From: Lachnospiraceae bacterium
GTDB lineage: Bacteria > Bacillota > Clostridia > Lachnospirales > Lachnospiraceae
Length of the DNA: 49,552 nt
NCBI GenBank assembly: GCA_015056925.1
Contig: SVFJ01000016.1
Span: 1 to 49,552, forward strand
Reading direction: 5' to 3'
Shown here piece after piece: positions 7,922 through 16,922 of the stretch. Both the position numbers and the translations under genes were made by a program. The notes beneath the pieces were generated by a model. It worked only from the letters and a program-made list of their open reading frames with translations. It had not been told where the DNA came from and did not search any database. The stretch's first letter is position 1. Every line of letters starts with the position of its first letter.

Positions 7922-8541
7922 ATGTCAAAATACCCGATAAAAAAGGAGTTGTTCAATATCGTTTGGCACCGAAGCATCCCTTCCCTATTCCTGCGGAGGA
8001 TTGCTATGAGTCATTAAAATGGGCGTATGAGAATTCGGAATTACTGGGAATTAACCGAGAAAGGATTGCCTTAGGTGGTGATAGCGCAGGCGGTTGCCTT
8101 GTAGCTGCCGTAACACAAATGGCAAGAGACCGTAGCTTGGGTGTCAATATCCGGTTTCAAGTGTTGATTTATCCTTTTGTAGACCAGAGTATGACAAGTG
8201 AAAGTAACCGCAGATTTACGGATACTCCGGTGTGGAACAGTACATTGTCAAAGCATATGAAGAGAGGCTATGTGCAAGATGCAAATATTGAGAATTATGT
8301 ATATGCTTCTCCGATTGAAGGCAGCTGTGAAAATCTTCCGCAAGCATATATTGAAACAGCAGAGTTTGATTGCCTGCATGATGATGGAATACATTATGCC
8401 GAGAAACTGCGGAATCAGGGGATTGCGGTAGAAATGAATGAAACTAAGGGGACCATGCATGGATTTGATATTGCGCAAAAAGCACCAACTACCAAGGCAG
8501 CGGTTACTGCGCGAATTGATTATATGCGAAGGAAGTTTTGA
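7922..8541 (+). pseudogene. Alpha/beta hydrolase (lipase/esterase type), N-terminally deleted
   Basis: An ATG at 7922 after CAGGAGAG starts MSKYPIKKE, but the hydrolase frame begins only after a shift of frame, at VVQYRLAPKHPFPIP (from about 7948). From there the Abhydrolase_3 domain is intact: GDSAGG nucleophile elbow, an Asp in AEFDCLHDDG and the His in MHGF. Missing is the first part of the fold, including the HGGG oxyanion motif that precedes YRLAP in the family. A deletion between the true start and the core explains both the shift and the loss. The frame from 7963 (TTG) to 8541 could still make a 192-residue stub, probably inactive. Confidence 0.75.
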
Positions 8542-8579
8542 GAGGTTTACGAATTAATTTCAAGGTAAGGAGAAGGATT

Positions 8580-8930
8580 ATGTATGCTTTATTATTGCTT
8601 AATTTAATTTTACCGTTTGTTTTATATCTTGTTGGCTATATCCTAAAGCAAAAGCCGGTAACCGATATGAGTTCTCAGAACGGATATAACACACCGACAT
8701 CGAGAAAGTCGCAGGAACACTGGGATTATGCGCAGAGTATTGCGCCGGATATTTTCATGTCATTAGGAATGGTATTGGTTGTTGTTGAGGCTGTGATTAG
8801 TATAGCTTCGTTCCTTTTACAGATAAAAGTGATGTTAGGCGTGGCGATTGGAATGTGTGTTGGGTTCGGGTTTATGTTTTTCGGATTCTATACGACAGAT
8901 AAGAAGATAGAAGAGAAGTTTGGGAGATAA
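8580..8930 (+). CDS. SdpI-like small membrane protein
   Basis: A 116-residue protein with about three membrane helices (ALLLLNLILPFVLYLVGYIL, DIFMSLGMVLVVVEAVISIASFLL, MLGVAIGMCVGFGFMFFGFY). The loop NGYNTPTSRKSQEHWDYAQ matches the SdpI-family signature (GYRTP..MKSEETW). SdpI confers immunity to the SDP toxin in Bacillus, but most family members have no known toxin partner, and none is visible here. The start at 8580 follows TAAGGAGAAGG; an in-frame upstream ATG at 8538 overlaps the preceding gene and is less likely. Confidence 0.65.
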   Translation: MYALLLLNLILPFVLYLVGYILKQKPVTDMSSQNGYNTPTSRKSQEHWDYAQSIAPDIFMSLGMVLVVVEAVISIASFLLQIKVMLGVAIGMCVGFGFMFFGFYTTDKKIEEKFGR

Positions 8931-8945
8931 GTGAAGGAATTGATT

Positions 8946-9572
8946 ATGAAAGAGAAAAAAGAGAAGAAGTTAAGTAAGGCAGAGTTAAAAAGAAGAGAAG
9001 CATTTGAAAAAAAGAAAGGGGAGTACGAGGCGCAGGGATATCAAACTCAATTGCTTAAAATTGGAGCATTAGAGGCTAATGTGTTTGCTGTTATTTTAGC
9101 CATTCCTTTTATTATTGGATTTGTGTTTTGGTATCAGGCGGCGGGAAATAGTTTTGAGACAGAGGCGGTAGAATTCTATATTGCCTTTTTGGTATTGCTG
9201 GTATTAATGGTAGTGCATGAACTCATTCATGGAATTACATTTTCTCTTATGGCAGAGAATGGTTGGAAGTCAGTTTCGTTTGGAATTATGTTGAGCAGTC
9301 TGACACCATACTGCAATTGTAATCAGCCAATGAAAAAAGGTCAGATGATAATAGCAGCTCTTATGCCGACAGTTATTCTTGGATTTCTTCCGGCGGTAAT
9401 TGCAGTCATGAATGGTTCATCTTTCTTATTGTATGTATCGATGTTAATGATTATAGGTGGAGGTGGTGATTTTTTAATTGTTATTAACTTGTTGAGATAT
9501 AAGAGTTTAGCGAAGGAAGTTATATTTTTGGACCACCCATATGAAATAGGTACAGTGGTGTTTGAAAGATAG
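8946..9572 (+). CDS. DUF3267 putative zinc metallopeptidase-like membrane protein
   Basis: A 208-residue membrane protein with four or so hydrophobic segments and a HELIHG motif (HExxH) within the second (VLMVVHELIHGITFSLM), as in the DUF3267 family, which resembles site-2-type metalloproteases. A Cys pair follows (YCNCNQP). The N-terminal 40 residues are very lysine-rich. ATG 8946 after GAAGGA is preferred; a GTG at 8931 in the same frame is possible. Substrate and role are unknown. It follows the SdpI-like gene closely, so the two may be cotranscribed. Confidence 0.8.
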   Translation: MKEKKEKKLSKAELKRREAFEKKKGEYEAQGYQTQLLKIGALEANVFAVILAIPFIIGFVFWYQAAGNSFETEAVEFYIAFLVLLVLMVVHELIHGITFSLMAENGWKSVSFGIMLSSLTPYCNCNQPMKKGQMIIAALMPTVILGFLPAVIAVMNGSSFLLYVSMLMIIGGGGDFLIVINLLRYKSLAKEVIFLDHPYEIGTVVFER

Positions 9573-9587
9573 TTTGGAGATGGAGAT

Positions 9588-10541
9588 ATGAAAAAGTTAT
9601 TTGGTGTTGTGATTAGTATTGTAGTAGTTCTTTTATTGGCATATGGATTTATTGATTATAGTGTGAGAAGTGCAAAGCCGGATTTTGCATATACGGAAGA
9701 GGAGCAATTAGATAAGCTTTTATCTGAGACTGTGATTAGAGATGTTGCAGTACCGATGGCAGAAGAATCTGGCATGGAGGAGAATACGACAGAACAGGAA
9801 ACAGAGGTTGAAGCGGAAGTGATTGAACAGCCGATTGTTAGATATATTAATTTTAGAGAAGCAGATGAAATGATGGCAAGCGCTGAGAACGCTGCGAGTC
9901 CAATTACTCTTTCTCTTGTTTCAGAGCAAGGAAATGGAGTTTCAGATATAGAGCCTTGGGTTGAGGAAAATGAATTGTCTTTGCCGATGCTTGAAGGCGC
10001 CTTATCTTGGCACATGGAGCCGAGAGAGGATGCTCCGATAGTGGATAGCAACATTTTATTTTATGATACGGCATTTTATGATGAGAATTATATCTATCAT
10101 TGGTCTCCTGATACTTTAGATATTTATGATAGAGAGAATTGCAAGCTACTGTATGTAATTTCCTATGAGTCTGACAGATGGTATCTTATGGGTAACTGCG
10201 CATATTTAAGAGATGGAATACTTTATATAGGAAATCTATACAACGGCTATGCCATGCCTAATACCTGCTTTATTGTGGCGTATGACATTGAAAAGGATGA
10301 AATCTTATGGCGAAGTGAAGACCAGACCTTTAATACGATGAACTTTATTGTAAAGGGTGATGTGATTCTTTCGGGTTATGGTTTTACCAGTGAAAAGGAT
10401 TATATTTATCAGATTGATATCAATACAGGAAATGTAATCAGCAAAACAGAGTTGAGCAAGAAGCCTGATATGCTGATAGAGAAGGACGGCCAGTTATACG
10501 TGCATACATATAGTATTGATTATGTGTTTGATATGGAGTAG
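9588..10541 (+). CDS. Membrane-anchored beta-propeller-like protein, unknown function
   Basis: A 317-residue protein with an N-terminal membrane anchor (LFGVVISIVVVLLLAYGFI), an acidic, threonine/glutamate-rich linker (about 45-85) and a C-terminal half made of PQQ-like repeats: YHWSPDTLDIYDRENCKLLY, CFIVAYDIEKDEILWRSED, YIYQIDINTGNVISKTEL. Each pairs a beta hairpin with a D..T/K-G turn. That predicts an extracytoplasmic propeller fragment. No enzyme motif is visible. It starts 15 bases after the DUF3267 gene. Confidence 0.65.
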   Translation: MKKLFGVVISIVVVLLLAYGFIDYSVRSAKPDFAYTEEEQLDKLLSETVIRDVAVPMAEESGMEENTTEQETEVEAEVIEQPIVRYINFREADEMMASAENAASPITLSLVSEQGNGVSDIEPWVEENELSLPMLEGALSWHMEPREDAPIVDSNILFYDTAFYDENYIYHWSPDTLDIYDRENCKLLYVISYESDRWYLMGNCAYLRDGILYIGNLYNGYAMPNTCFIVAYDIEKDEILWRSEDQTFNTMNFIVKGDVILSGYGFTSEKDYIYQIDINTGNVISKTELSKKPDMLIEKDGQLYVHTYSIDYVFDME

Positions 10542-10615
10542 AAATATGTAAGCAGATTTTCTGCGATTGATTTACCTGCTGTGCTGATGTTTTTAAGAGA
10601 TAAAGGACTATAATT

Positions 10616-11080
10616 ATGAACTTAACATATAAAAGAGCTACTCTTGATGACTTAGATATATTGACGGAAACGAGGATAACCGTATTAAGAGCTGCTAATC
10701 AACTGTCAGATGAAGAGGATATGGCAGAAGTAAAAGAGCAGTCCTATGAATATTATAAAAATGCGTTACAGAACGATATTCATATCGCATACTTGGTGTT
10801 TGACGGCGACGAATTTGTTGGTGCAGGAGGAGTCAGCTTCTTTCGGGTAATGCCAACCTTCCATAATCCAAGCGGCGAGAAGGCGTATATCATGAATATG
10901 TATACAAAGCCTGAGTACCGTAGACAAGGGGTTGCTATGAAAACCTTAGATTTGTTGGTATCGGAAGCAAAGAAAAAGGGTGTACATACGATTTCATTAG
11001 AAGCAACCGAGGCAGGACGCCCGCTATATGAGAAGTATGGCTTTGTGAGTATGAAGGATGAGATGGAGCTGGTGGAATAA
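10616..11080 (+). CDS. GNAT-family N-acetyltransferase
   Basis: A 154-residue acetyltransferase. Acetyl-CoA binding motif A is visible as MNMYTKPEYRRQGVAMKTLDLL (R-R-Q-G-V-A), and the family-typical ending YEKYGFVSMKDEMEL is present. The N-terminus TYKRATLDDLDIL is the usual first strand/helix. The substrate is not deducible. Confidence 0.88.
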   Translation: MNLTYKRATLDDLDILTETRITVLRAANQLSDEEDMAEVKEQSYEYYKNALQNDIHIAYLVFDGDEFVGAGGVSFFRVMPTFHNPSGEKAYIMNMYTKPEYRRQGVAMKTLDLLVSEAKKKGVHTISLEATEAGRPLYEKYGFVSMKDEMELVE

Positions 11081-11122
11081 CAAGGAAATATCAAAATATA
11101 TCAACCGGAAAGGAATAACACA

Positions 11123-11680
11123 ATGTACTATCATGCGTCACAAATACCTAATATTAAGGCTTTAGAGCCAAGAATATCTAATCACAACAAAGCCTTAGTA
11201 TATTTCTCAACGAAAAGAGAAAATGTTTTGGTGTATTTGAGCAATGCAGTTGAGAAATACTGCAAGGAAACCGGATTTCCATATGATGGAAACTGGCAAA
11301 AATGGGGACCATACGGATTTGAAGCAGATGGAATATTGCGTTTAGAGGAGTATTATCCCAATGCCATAGAGGATACCTATAAAGATGTTTCCGGCTATAT
11401 ATATTTTGTAAAAGAGATACCCAATCCTCAAGAGAATATACAAATCAGTAATGCCGTGACCACGACAGCGTGTGTGCCCGTGGATGGATGTGAATATGTA
11501 GCAGATGCCTATGAGGCTATAATGGAAGCTGTGGAACAAGGGCTTATTACGCTTCAAAGATATGAGGAAATGAGCGAGCAAAAGCTTGCATGGATTGCGA
11601 AAACCATGAAACAGGAGTATGAAGATTCTTATAAGCATCCTGAATATAGACATTTTTTAAATGGTAAGTTTCATGTGTAA
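11123..11680 (+). CDS. Uncharacterised protein, possibly ADP-ribosyltransferase-like
   Basis: A 185-residue soluble protein. It opens MYYHASQIPNIKALEP, a Y-H-x-S/T start also seen in small ADP-ribosyltransferase-fold proteins (for example Arr begins around YHGT), and continues ALVYFSTKRENVLVYLSN, which would suit the NAD-pocket strand. I do not see a convincing catalytic triad, so this is only a hint. The start has GGAAAGGA upstream. No partner gene is obvious. Confidence 0.5.
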   Translation: MYYHASQIPNIKALEPRISNHNKALVYFSTKRENVLVYLSNAVEKYCKETGFPYDGNWQKWGPYGFEADGILRLEEYYPNAIEDTYKDVSGYIYFVKEIPNPQENIQISNAVTTTACVPVDGCEYVADAYEAIMEAVEQGLITLQRYEEMSEQKLAWIAKTMKQEYEDSYKHPEYRHFLNGKFHV

Positions 11681-11780
11681 AGGGAAAGTTATCATAGTAA
11701 ATCGTATAGAAAAGCATTGTAACCCATAAGAAAAATGATTAAGATTAATACATAGTAAAAAGGGAAGAGAGGAGTACTTT

Positions 11781-12698
11781 ATGAAGATAGAAAAGGTAGC
11801 GTTACTTGGCGCAGGTGCAGTAGGTGCATATTTTATATGGGGACTTATGGACAAGCTTGGTGAGAACTTTTGTGTAGTAGCTAAGGGAGCGCGCAGGGAA
11901 CGCTTGCAAAACGACGGACTTGTCATAAATGGCAAACACTACGTATTCCCGGTAAAAGAACCACAGGAAGCAGGTGTTGCAGACCTGATACTGGTATCAT
12001 GCAAGCAGGATGCGTTACCGGAGATTATAGAGGATATAAAGCCATTGGTCGGTAAAGAGACAATGGTGATTAGCTTATTAAATGGCGTAGCATCGGAAGA
12101 AATGATAGGTGCTACAATAGGAATGGAGCACATGCTGTATTCAGTTATGCGTATTGCGTCTGTAAGAAAAGGTAATGAGATTACATTTGCTCCAGAGTAT
12201 ACAGCAGGTGTGTTCATCGGAGAAAAGGATATCAAAGAGCCGACAGAGAGATTGCTTGCAGTGGAGGAACTGTTTCGTGATACAGGGGTTCGTTACAATT
12301 TTATGGAGGATATCATCTACGATATGTGGTTTAAGTATGCCAGCAATATTTCGCAAAATCTGCCGCAGGCAATCTTAGGAGTTGGCTTTGGAGCCTATTA
12401 TGACAGCGAGCATGTACTTACCGTAGCGAAGAACCTTTGGAGAGAAGTATCCCAAGTGGCAAATGCCAAGGGAATTGCGCTGGAAGAGGAGTTTGTGTAT
12501 TTTAAAGGACCAAATATGAAGGCGAGATTTTCGACACTGCAGGACTTAGATGCCAAGAGACATACGGAGATTGAGATGTTTGCCGGTGAGATGATTCGCA
12601 TGGGCAGGGAGTATGGAATAGCTGTGCCATATTGCGAATATACCTATCATTTGATAAAGGCATTAGAAGAGAAAAATGATGGGAAGTTTGAGTATTAA
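11781..12698 (+). CDS. 2-dehydropantoate 2-reductase family (PanE/ApbA)
   Basis: A 305-residue NADPH-dependent ketopantoate reductase-type enzyme. The Rossmann motif is GAGAVGAYF (about 10-18); later LVSCKQDALPEII and SLLNGVASEE match the conserved K and N-G of PanE, and NISQNLPQAILGVGFGAY is in the C-terminal helical domain. True PanE makes pantoate for CoA synthesis, but no other pantothenate genes lie here, and this subfamily includes paralogues with other ketoacid substrates. Confidence 0.85.
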   Translation: MKIEKVALLGAGAVGAYFIWGLMDKLGENFCVVAKGARRERLQNDGLVINGKHYVFPVKEPQEAGVADLILVSCKQDALPEIIEDIKPLVGKETMVISLLNGVASEEMIGATIGMEHMLYSVMRIASVRKGNEITFAPEYTAGVFIGEKDIKEPTERLLAVEELFRDTGVRYNFMEDIIYDMWFKYASNISQNLPQAILGVGFGAYYDSEHVLTVAKNLWREVSQVANAKGIALEEEFVYFKGPNMKARFSTLQDLDAKRHTEIEMFAGEMIRMGREYGIAVPYCEYTYHLIKALEEKNDGKFEY

Positions 12699-12715
12699 TA
12701 AGTGAGGATTATGAA

Positions 12716-13144
12716 ATGTTTGAGAAGTTGAAAGAGTTATTTAAGAAGTATGAAGAGATAATTGTGTATTTGATAGTAGGAGTAATTACTACAATTGTTT
12801 CCTGGGCATGTATGTTCTTTGTAAATATTGTGATTTTTGGTAATCCACTGCATCCGACTGCAACACAAAATCTTGTATTAAGCGCTGTGAGCTGGACGTC
12901 AGGTGTTGCGGCAGCATATCCGATGAATCGTAAGTTTGTATTTAAGAGTCAAAATGCCAATATCATGCAGGAGCTTGGTAAGTTTATCATGGCAAGAATT
13001 TCAACCTTGATTTTAGAACTTGTTTCCAGACAGATTTTGGGTGCAATTGGCGTTGATGTATTTGTTACAACTCTGATTGTTGCAGTATTGGTTACGATTG
13101 GAAATTATATCTTTAGCAAGCTGATGGTATTTCGTAAGAAGTAA
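12716..13144 (+). CDS. GtrA-family small membrane protein
   Basis: A 142-residue protein with four membrane helices and the GtrA signature IVYLIVGVITTIVSWACMFF at the start, MNRKFVFKSQ in the middle and YIFSKLMVFRKK at the end. Family members are thought to help move lipid-linked sugars across the membrane for glycan or teichoic acid decoration. No glycosyltransferase partner is next to it. Confidence 0.9.
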   Translation: MFEKLKELFKKYEEIIVYLIVGVITTIVSWACMFFVNIVIFGNPLHPTATQNLVLSAVSWTSGVAAAYPMNRKFVFKSQNANIMQELGKFIMARISTLILELVSRQILGAIGVDVFVTTLIVAVLVTIGNYIFSKLMVFRKK

Positions 13145-13155
13145 GAGGGCAGATT

Positions 13156-13917
13156 ATGAGAACAGATTTACACATTCATACAGAGTTTTCCTGTGATTCA
13201 GACGCTGATATGGAGCAGTACATTCTCAAGGCGATAGACGAGAATGTACAGGTGCTATGCTTCACAGACCATGTTGATATGAATAAAGATGATTATGGAT
13301 TCAACTACTATAATCCGCAGAGATACTTTGAGAAATACAATAGTTTAAGAGAAAAATACGGTCAGCAGATAAAACTATTGTCCGGCATTGAGTTTGGAGA
13401 ACCACATTTGTATTCTGAAAAGCTGGCAGAGCTATCAAGATTTCCGTATGACTTCATTATCGGAAGCATTCATTGGATTGGAAATATGTTCCCATGCTTA
13501 AGTGTCAGAGAGAAATTTTCTGCGAAGGAGTTCTTTACATGGTATTGGGAAGAGATGTTGAAAACAGTAAAGCATGGCGGTTTTGATGCACTGGGACACA
13601 TAGATTTTCCAAAGCGATACTATGGAGAAGTTTATTATACTGAGCAAATGTTAAATGAGATTTTTAAGTATCTGCTGGATAAAGATAGGATTATTGAAAT
13701 CAATACTTCGTCTCTGCGAAAAGGACATAGTGAAACTATGCCGGGCAGTGAGGTATTAGAGATATATAAGTCAAATGGTGGAAGATATGTAACGATTGGT
13801 TCGGATGCTCACGTAGTTGAAGATTTGGCGGCAGATTATGCCGTAGCAAAGGCACATATCGAGAAGCTGGGATTACAAGAGGTAATCTATGAGCAGAGGA
13901 AACGTGTTGACGTCTGA
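13156..13917 (+). CDS. PHP-domain phosphatase, histidinol-phosphatase type (HisJ-like)
   Basis: A 253-residue PHP phosphoesterase. Metal-binding motifs are DLHIHTEFSCD (residues 4-14), FTDHVD, the Glu of SGIEFGEP, GSIHW, GHIDF and the final SDAHV. Sequence and size fit the HisJ family that makes histidinol, but no his operon is present. The final residues (RKRVDV) run into a remnant of a different gene, so the last few codons may have been replaced at a deletion junction. Confidence 0.85.
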   Translation: MRTDLHIHTEFSCDSDADMEQYILKAIDENVQVLCFTDHVDMNKDDYGFNYYNPQRYFEKYNSLREKYGQQIKLLSGIEFGEPHLYSEKLAELSRFPYDFIIGSIHWIGNMFPCLSVREKFSAKEFFTWYWEEMLKTVKHGGFDALGHIDFPKRYYGEVYYTEQMLNEIFKYLLDKDRIIEINTSSLRKGHSETMPGSEVLEIYKSNGGRYVTIGSDAHVVEDLAADYAVAKAHIEKLGLQEVIYEQRKRVDV

Positions 13918-13992
13918 AATGCTCTACCAAAGGTAAAGGAAGTAGCAGATGTGGTAATTGGAACTAATGATGAAGATGGAATTGCAAAGTGA
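13918..13992 (+). pseudogene. Remnant of a Cof-type HAD hydrolase, last 24 codons
   Basis: Directly after the PHP stop, the same frame reads NALPKVKEVADVVIGTNDED then GIAK and TGA. This matches the extreme C-terminus of Cof/YidA HAD phosphatases (GNA.P.VK..AD.V..SNDEDGVA). The rest of that gene is gone. It is a scar of a deletion that joined the PHP gene to the tail of a HAD gene. Confidence 0.7.
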
Positions 13993-14012
13993 TTTGTTGG
14001 AAGGATGGTTAG

Positions 14013-15134
14013 ATGTTCAATAAGCAGGATATTGCAAGAAATGAATGTATGCTGGTAAGAGGTCAGGCAAAGTGCGGTTATGACTGGTGGTGGCATTCCT
14101 TCACCGGACGTCATGCGGTGACAGGTGAGGAGAAGCCCTTTTTTATAGAGTTCTTCCTTTGTAATCCGGCAAGTGGGACCGATGAACCGATATTAGGACA
14201 GCTAGCTACTAACAAAGAAAAGGGAATCAAGCCGTCCTATCTTATGGTGAAGGCAGGTGCGTGGGGTGAGGATGCTGCGCAATTACATAGATTTTACGGT
14301 TGGAAGAAGATAGATGTGAAATGGGGTGCACCATTTAGCGTGTCTGCGGATGAGTGCTATTTGGATGAGCATAAGACTTATGGTCATGTGTGCGTGAGCA
14401 AGGAGGATGCAGATGCGCACCCTGAGTATATGTGCGGTGCCGGTGAAATGAGCTGGAATCTCAAGATTGATAAGCAGGTGGCATTCAATGTGGGGTACGG
14501 CGCAGGCAAATTATTTCGTGCATTGCAGGCGTTTGAAATGTTCTGGCATGTACAGGGTATGAAGTCAGAATTCTCTGGCGAAGTGATATGGAATGGTGAG
14601 AAATATATTGTAGATGAGGCAACAGGCTATGGTTATGCGGATAAGAACTGGGGCAAGAGCTTTACTTCGCCTTGGGTTTGGTTATCGTCCAATCATCTTG
14701 TAAGTAAGGTGACAGGGCAGAAACTTGAGGATAGTGTATTTGATATTGGAGGCGGCAGACCAAAGGTTGGACCGATTGCTTTAAAACGTAAGCTCTTATC
14801 TGCATTCTGGTATGAAGGAAAATGCTATGAGTTTAATTTTTCAAAGTTCTGGACATTTACAAGAACAAGCTTTGATTGTAAGGAAACAGACACACAGATT
14901 ATTTGGCATGTTGAACAGAAGACTTGGCGTAACAAGATGGTTACAGATATTACCTGCGAAAAGAAGGACATGCTCTTAGTGAACTATGAAGCACCGAATG
15001 GTGAGAAACGTCACAATCGTCTTTGGAATGGCGGTAATGGTAAGGGTACAGTGCGCCTGTACCGTGACGGCAAGCTGATTGATGAGATAGAGGCAATGAA
15101 TGTAGGCTGTGAGTATGGGGAGTATGATTCATAA
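14013..15134 (+). CDS. Tocopherol cyclase-like protein
   Basis: A 373-residue protein of the Tocopherol_cycl family (plant VTE1 relatives): GYDWWWHSFTGRH near the start, and the family hallmark GYGYADKNWGKSFTSPWVWL (about 209-228) followed by SSNHL and DSVFDIGGGRPKVGP. A lipocalin-like two-half fold is expected. Anaerobic bacteria do not make tocopherols, so the substrate is probably another lipid or quinone-like compound, or the protein is a binding protein. It follows a good GGAAGGATGG ribosome site. Confidence 0.8.
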   Translation: MFNKQDIARNECMLVRGQAKCGYDWWWHSFTGRHAVTGEEKPFFIEFFLCNPASGTDEPILGQLATNKEKGIKPSYLMVKAGAWGEDAAQLHRFYGWKKIDVKWGAPFSVSADECYLDEHKTYGHVCVSKEDADAHPEYMCGAGEMSWNLKIDKQVAFNVGYGAGKLFRALQAFEMFWHVQGMKSEFSGEVIWNGEKYIVDEATGYGYADKNWGKSFTSPWVWLSSNHLVSKVTGQKLEDSVFDIGGGRPKVGPIALKRKLLSAFWYEGKCYEFNFSKFWTFTRTSFDCKETDTQIIWHVEQKTWRNKMVTDITCEKKDMLLVNYEAPNGEKRHNRLWNGGNGKGTVRLYRDGKLIDEIEAMNVGCEYGEYDS

Positions 15135-15157
15135 GAGGAGAAGGGGAGCGAAGTCAG

Positions 15158-15481
15158 GTGAAGAAAAAGTTAATCATTTTTATTGTAGCAATATTAGTAA
15201 TTGTTTGTATTGTACCATTACCAAGACAGGTAGATTGTAAAGTGGATAATGTGCAGGTAAACGGTTGGTATCTGGATTTTTTGTTGTTTGCTGACAGATT
15301 TTATGGTGAGACTATCATTGATGGAAACGAATACAAGCCTAGTGATAACCATTTTGCAACAAAGCTGTTTGGAGATATCTATATGTTAAGTGTCTACAGA
15401 TATCGTGCAGAAACTAATGATGTGGATATGCGGACTATTTATTTACAGTCTGATTTGAAGACGGTATATGAGTGGGATTAA
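15158..15481 (+). CDS. Small exported or membrane-anchored protein, unknown
   Basis: A 107-residue protein. An N-terminal hydrophobic segment (KKKLIIFIVAILVIVCIVPL) serves as signal or anchor, followed by a short hydrophilic domain (VNGWYLDFLLFADRFYGETI and YRYRAETNDVDMRTIYLQSD). Start is a GTG at 15158. No family recognised. Confidence 0.5.
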   Translation: MKKKLIIFIVAILVIVCIVPLPRQVDCKVDNVQVNGWYLDFLLFADRFYGETIIDGNEYKPSDNHFATKLFGDIYMLSVYRYRAETNDVDMRTIYLQSDLKTVYEWD

Positions 15482-15501
15482 GGTTAAGGATATACAAAAA
15501 G

Positions 15502-16182
15502 ATGAAGAAATTGCTAATGTTTGATGCATATGGAACATTGATATCAACAGGAAATGGTTCAATAAAAGCAACTGAAAAAATACTTGAATTACAGGATAAA
15601 AAGATAGATGCAGTAGTTTTTTATTCTGATTGGAAAAAGTATCATAGAAAACATATTGATGAATGCAATCTAGGGGATTTTGTGACGGAACAAGATATAT
15701 TTGCAAGAGATTTAAGAGTTCTGTACGAGAAATATGAGATTGACAGACCATACGAGCAGGATGTACATATTATGCTTGATAGTCTTCGGAATAGAAGGGT
15801 ATTCCCGGAGGTTATAGAGACAATTGAACAGCTACGTAGAGAATATCGAGTTGTAATAGCTTCGACTACTGATACAGACCCTTTGATATTTAATATGAAG
15901 CAAAATAATCTTGTTGCAGATGCGGTTTACACATCAGAGATAATAAAGAAATATAAGCCTTCACAATTGTTTTATCAATATATATTGAACAGCGAAAAAT
16001 ACAAAGCAGAGGATGCAGTTTTCGTAGGCGATTCGTTACTTGATGATGTAGAAGGTCCGCAAGGTATTGGAATGACAACAATTTGGGTGGACAGAAAAAA
16101 CAAGTATACCTTAAATGAAAGGGTAAAACCCGATTATATAGTAAATAATATAGCAGAGATTTTAGATATAAAATTGGATTAA
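15502..16182 (+). CDS. HAD-family hydrolase
   Basis: A 226-residue HAD phosphatase. Motif I is MFDAYGTLIS (nucleophile Asp near residue 7, in the DxxGT form), motif II is VIASTTDTDPL, and motif III/IV are KKYKPSQLFY and VFVGDSLLDDVEG. The cap domain between is helical, as in the haloacid-dehalogenase-like subgroup. Start at 15502 (MKKLLMFDAYG); an ATG 30 bases upstream overlaps the previous gene. Substrate not deducible. Confidence 0.87.
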   Translation: MKKLLMFDAYGTLISTGNGSIKATEKILELQDKKIDAVVFYSDWKKYHRKHIDECNLGDFVTEQDIFARDLRVLYEKYEIDRPYEQDVHIMLDSLRNRRVFPEVIETIEQLRREYRVVIASTTDTDPLIFNMKQNNLVADAVYTSEIIKKYKPSQLFYQYILNSEKYKAEDAVFVGDSLLDDVEGPQGIGMTTIWVDRKNKYTLNERVKPDYIVNNIAEILDIKLD

Positions 16183-16200
16183 AACTATAGCGGAGGCAAT

Positions 16201-16890
16201 ATGGAACACAAACAGGTGCAGCAATTTGCAAAAGATACAATAGAATATATAAGAACTGTAATTAAGTCTGGTATGAATCTTTTGGAAATCCGACAGAAGT
16301 GTGAGGACAAGCTCTTAGAACTTGGCGCAGATTCCTTTTGGTACTGGGATATAGGTGCATTTGTGTTTGCAGGAGATGAGACTACTCTGTCTGTGTCAGG
16401 AAGAGAGTATGTAACATCGGATAGAATCATAGGCGAGAATGATATTATTACCATAGATTTGAGTCCACAGAATCATGATACATGGGGCGATTATGCAAGG
16501 ACAATCATTATTGAAAATGGAAGAGTGGTTAATTTCCTCGAAGATATTGGTAATAGAGAGTGGCAGAATGGACTTTTGATGGAAGAAATGTTACATAGTG
16601 AGTTGATAAAGTTTGCAACACCAGATACTACTTTTGAAGAGCTGTATTATCATATGAATGAGTTTATTGTAGAAAAAGGATTTATCAATTTAGACTTTAT
16701 GGGGAATTTAGGTCATTCTATTGTTCGTAATAAGAATGACAGAATCTATGTTGAAAAAGGTAATCAGCATAAATTAAGTGAAGTTAGTTATTTTACATTT
16801 GAACCACATATTAGTGTTGAAGGCTCAAGATATGGATATAAGAAAGAAAATATCTATTATTTTTTTGATGGAAAGCTAATGGAATTATAG
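16201..16890 (+). CDS. M24-family metallopeptidase (Xaa-Pro peptidase-like)
   Basis: A 229-residue pita-bread-fold protein without the usual N-terminal domain. The five metal ligands are readable: Asp86 and Asp97 (DLSPQNHDTWGDYAR), His172 (GNLGHSI), Glu201 (FTFEPHIS) and Glu216 (YKKENIY). The ligand set argues for an active di-metal enzyme; short members like this act on dipeptides or related amide bonds. The ATG follows GCGGAGG at close spacing. Confidence 0.85.
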   Translation: MEHKQVQQFAKDTIEYIRTVIKSGMNLLEIRQKCEDKLLELGADSFWYWDIGAFVFAGDETTLSVSGREYVTSDRIIGENDIITIDLSPQNHDTWGDYARTIIIENGRVVNFLEDIGNREWQNGLLMEEMLHSELIKFATPDTTFEELYYHMNEFIVEKGFINLDFMGNLGHSIVRNKNDRIYVEKGNQHKLSEVSYFTFEPHISVEGSRYGYKKENIYYFFDGKLMEL

Positions 16891-16922
16891 AAAATTGATA
16901 CCAATGAAATGGAGGGGAAGCC

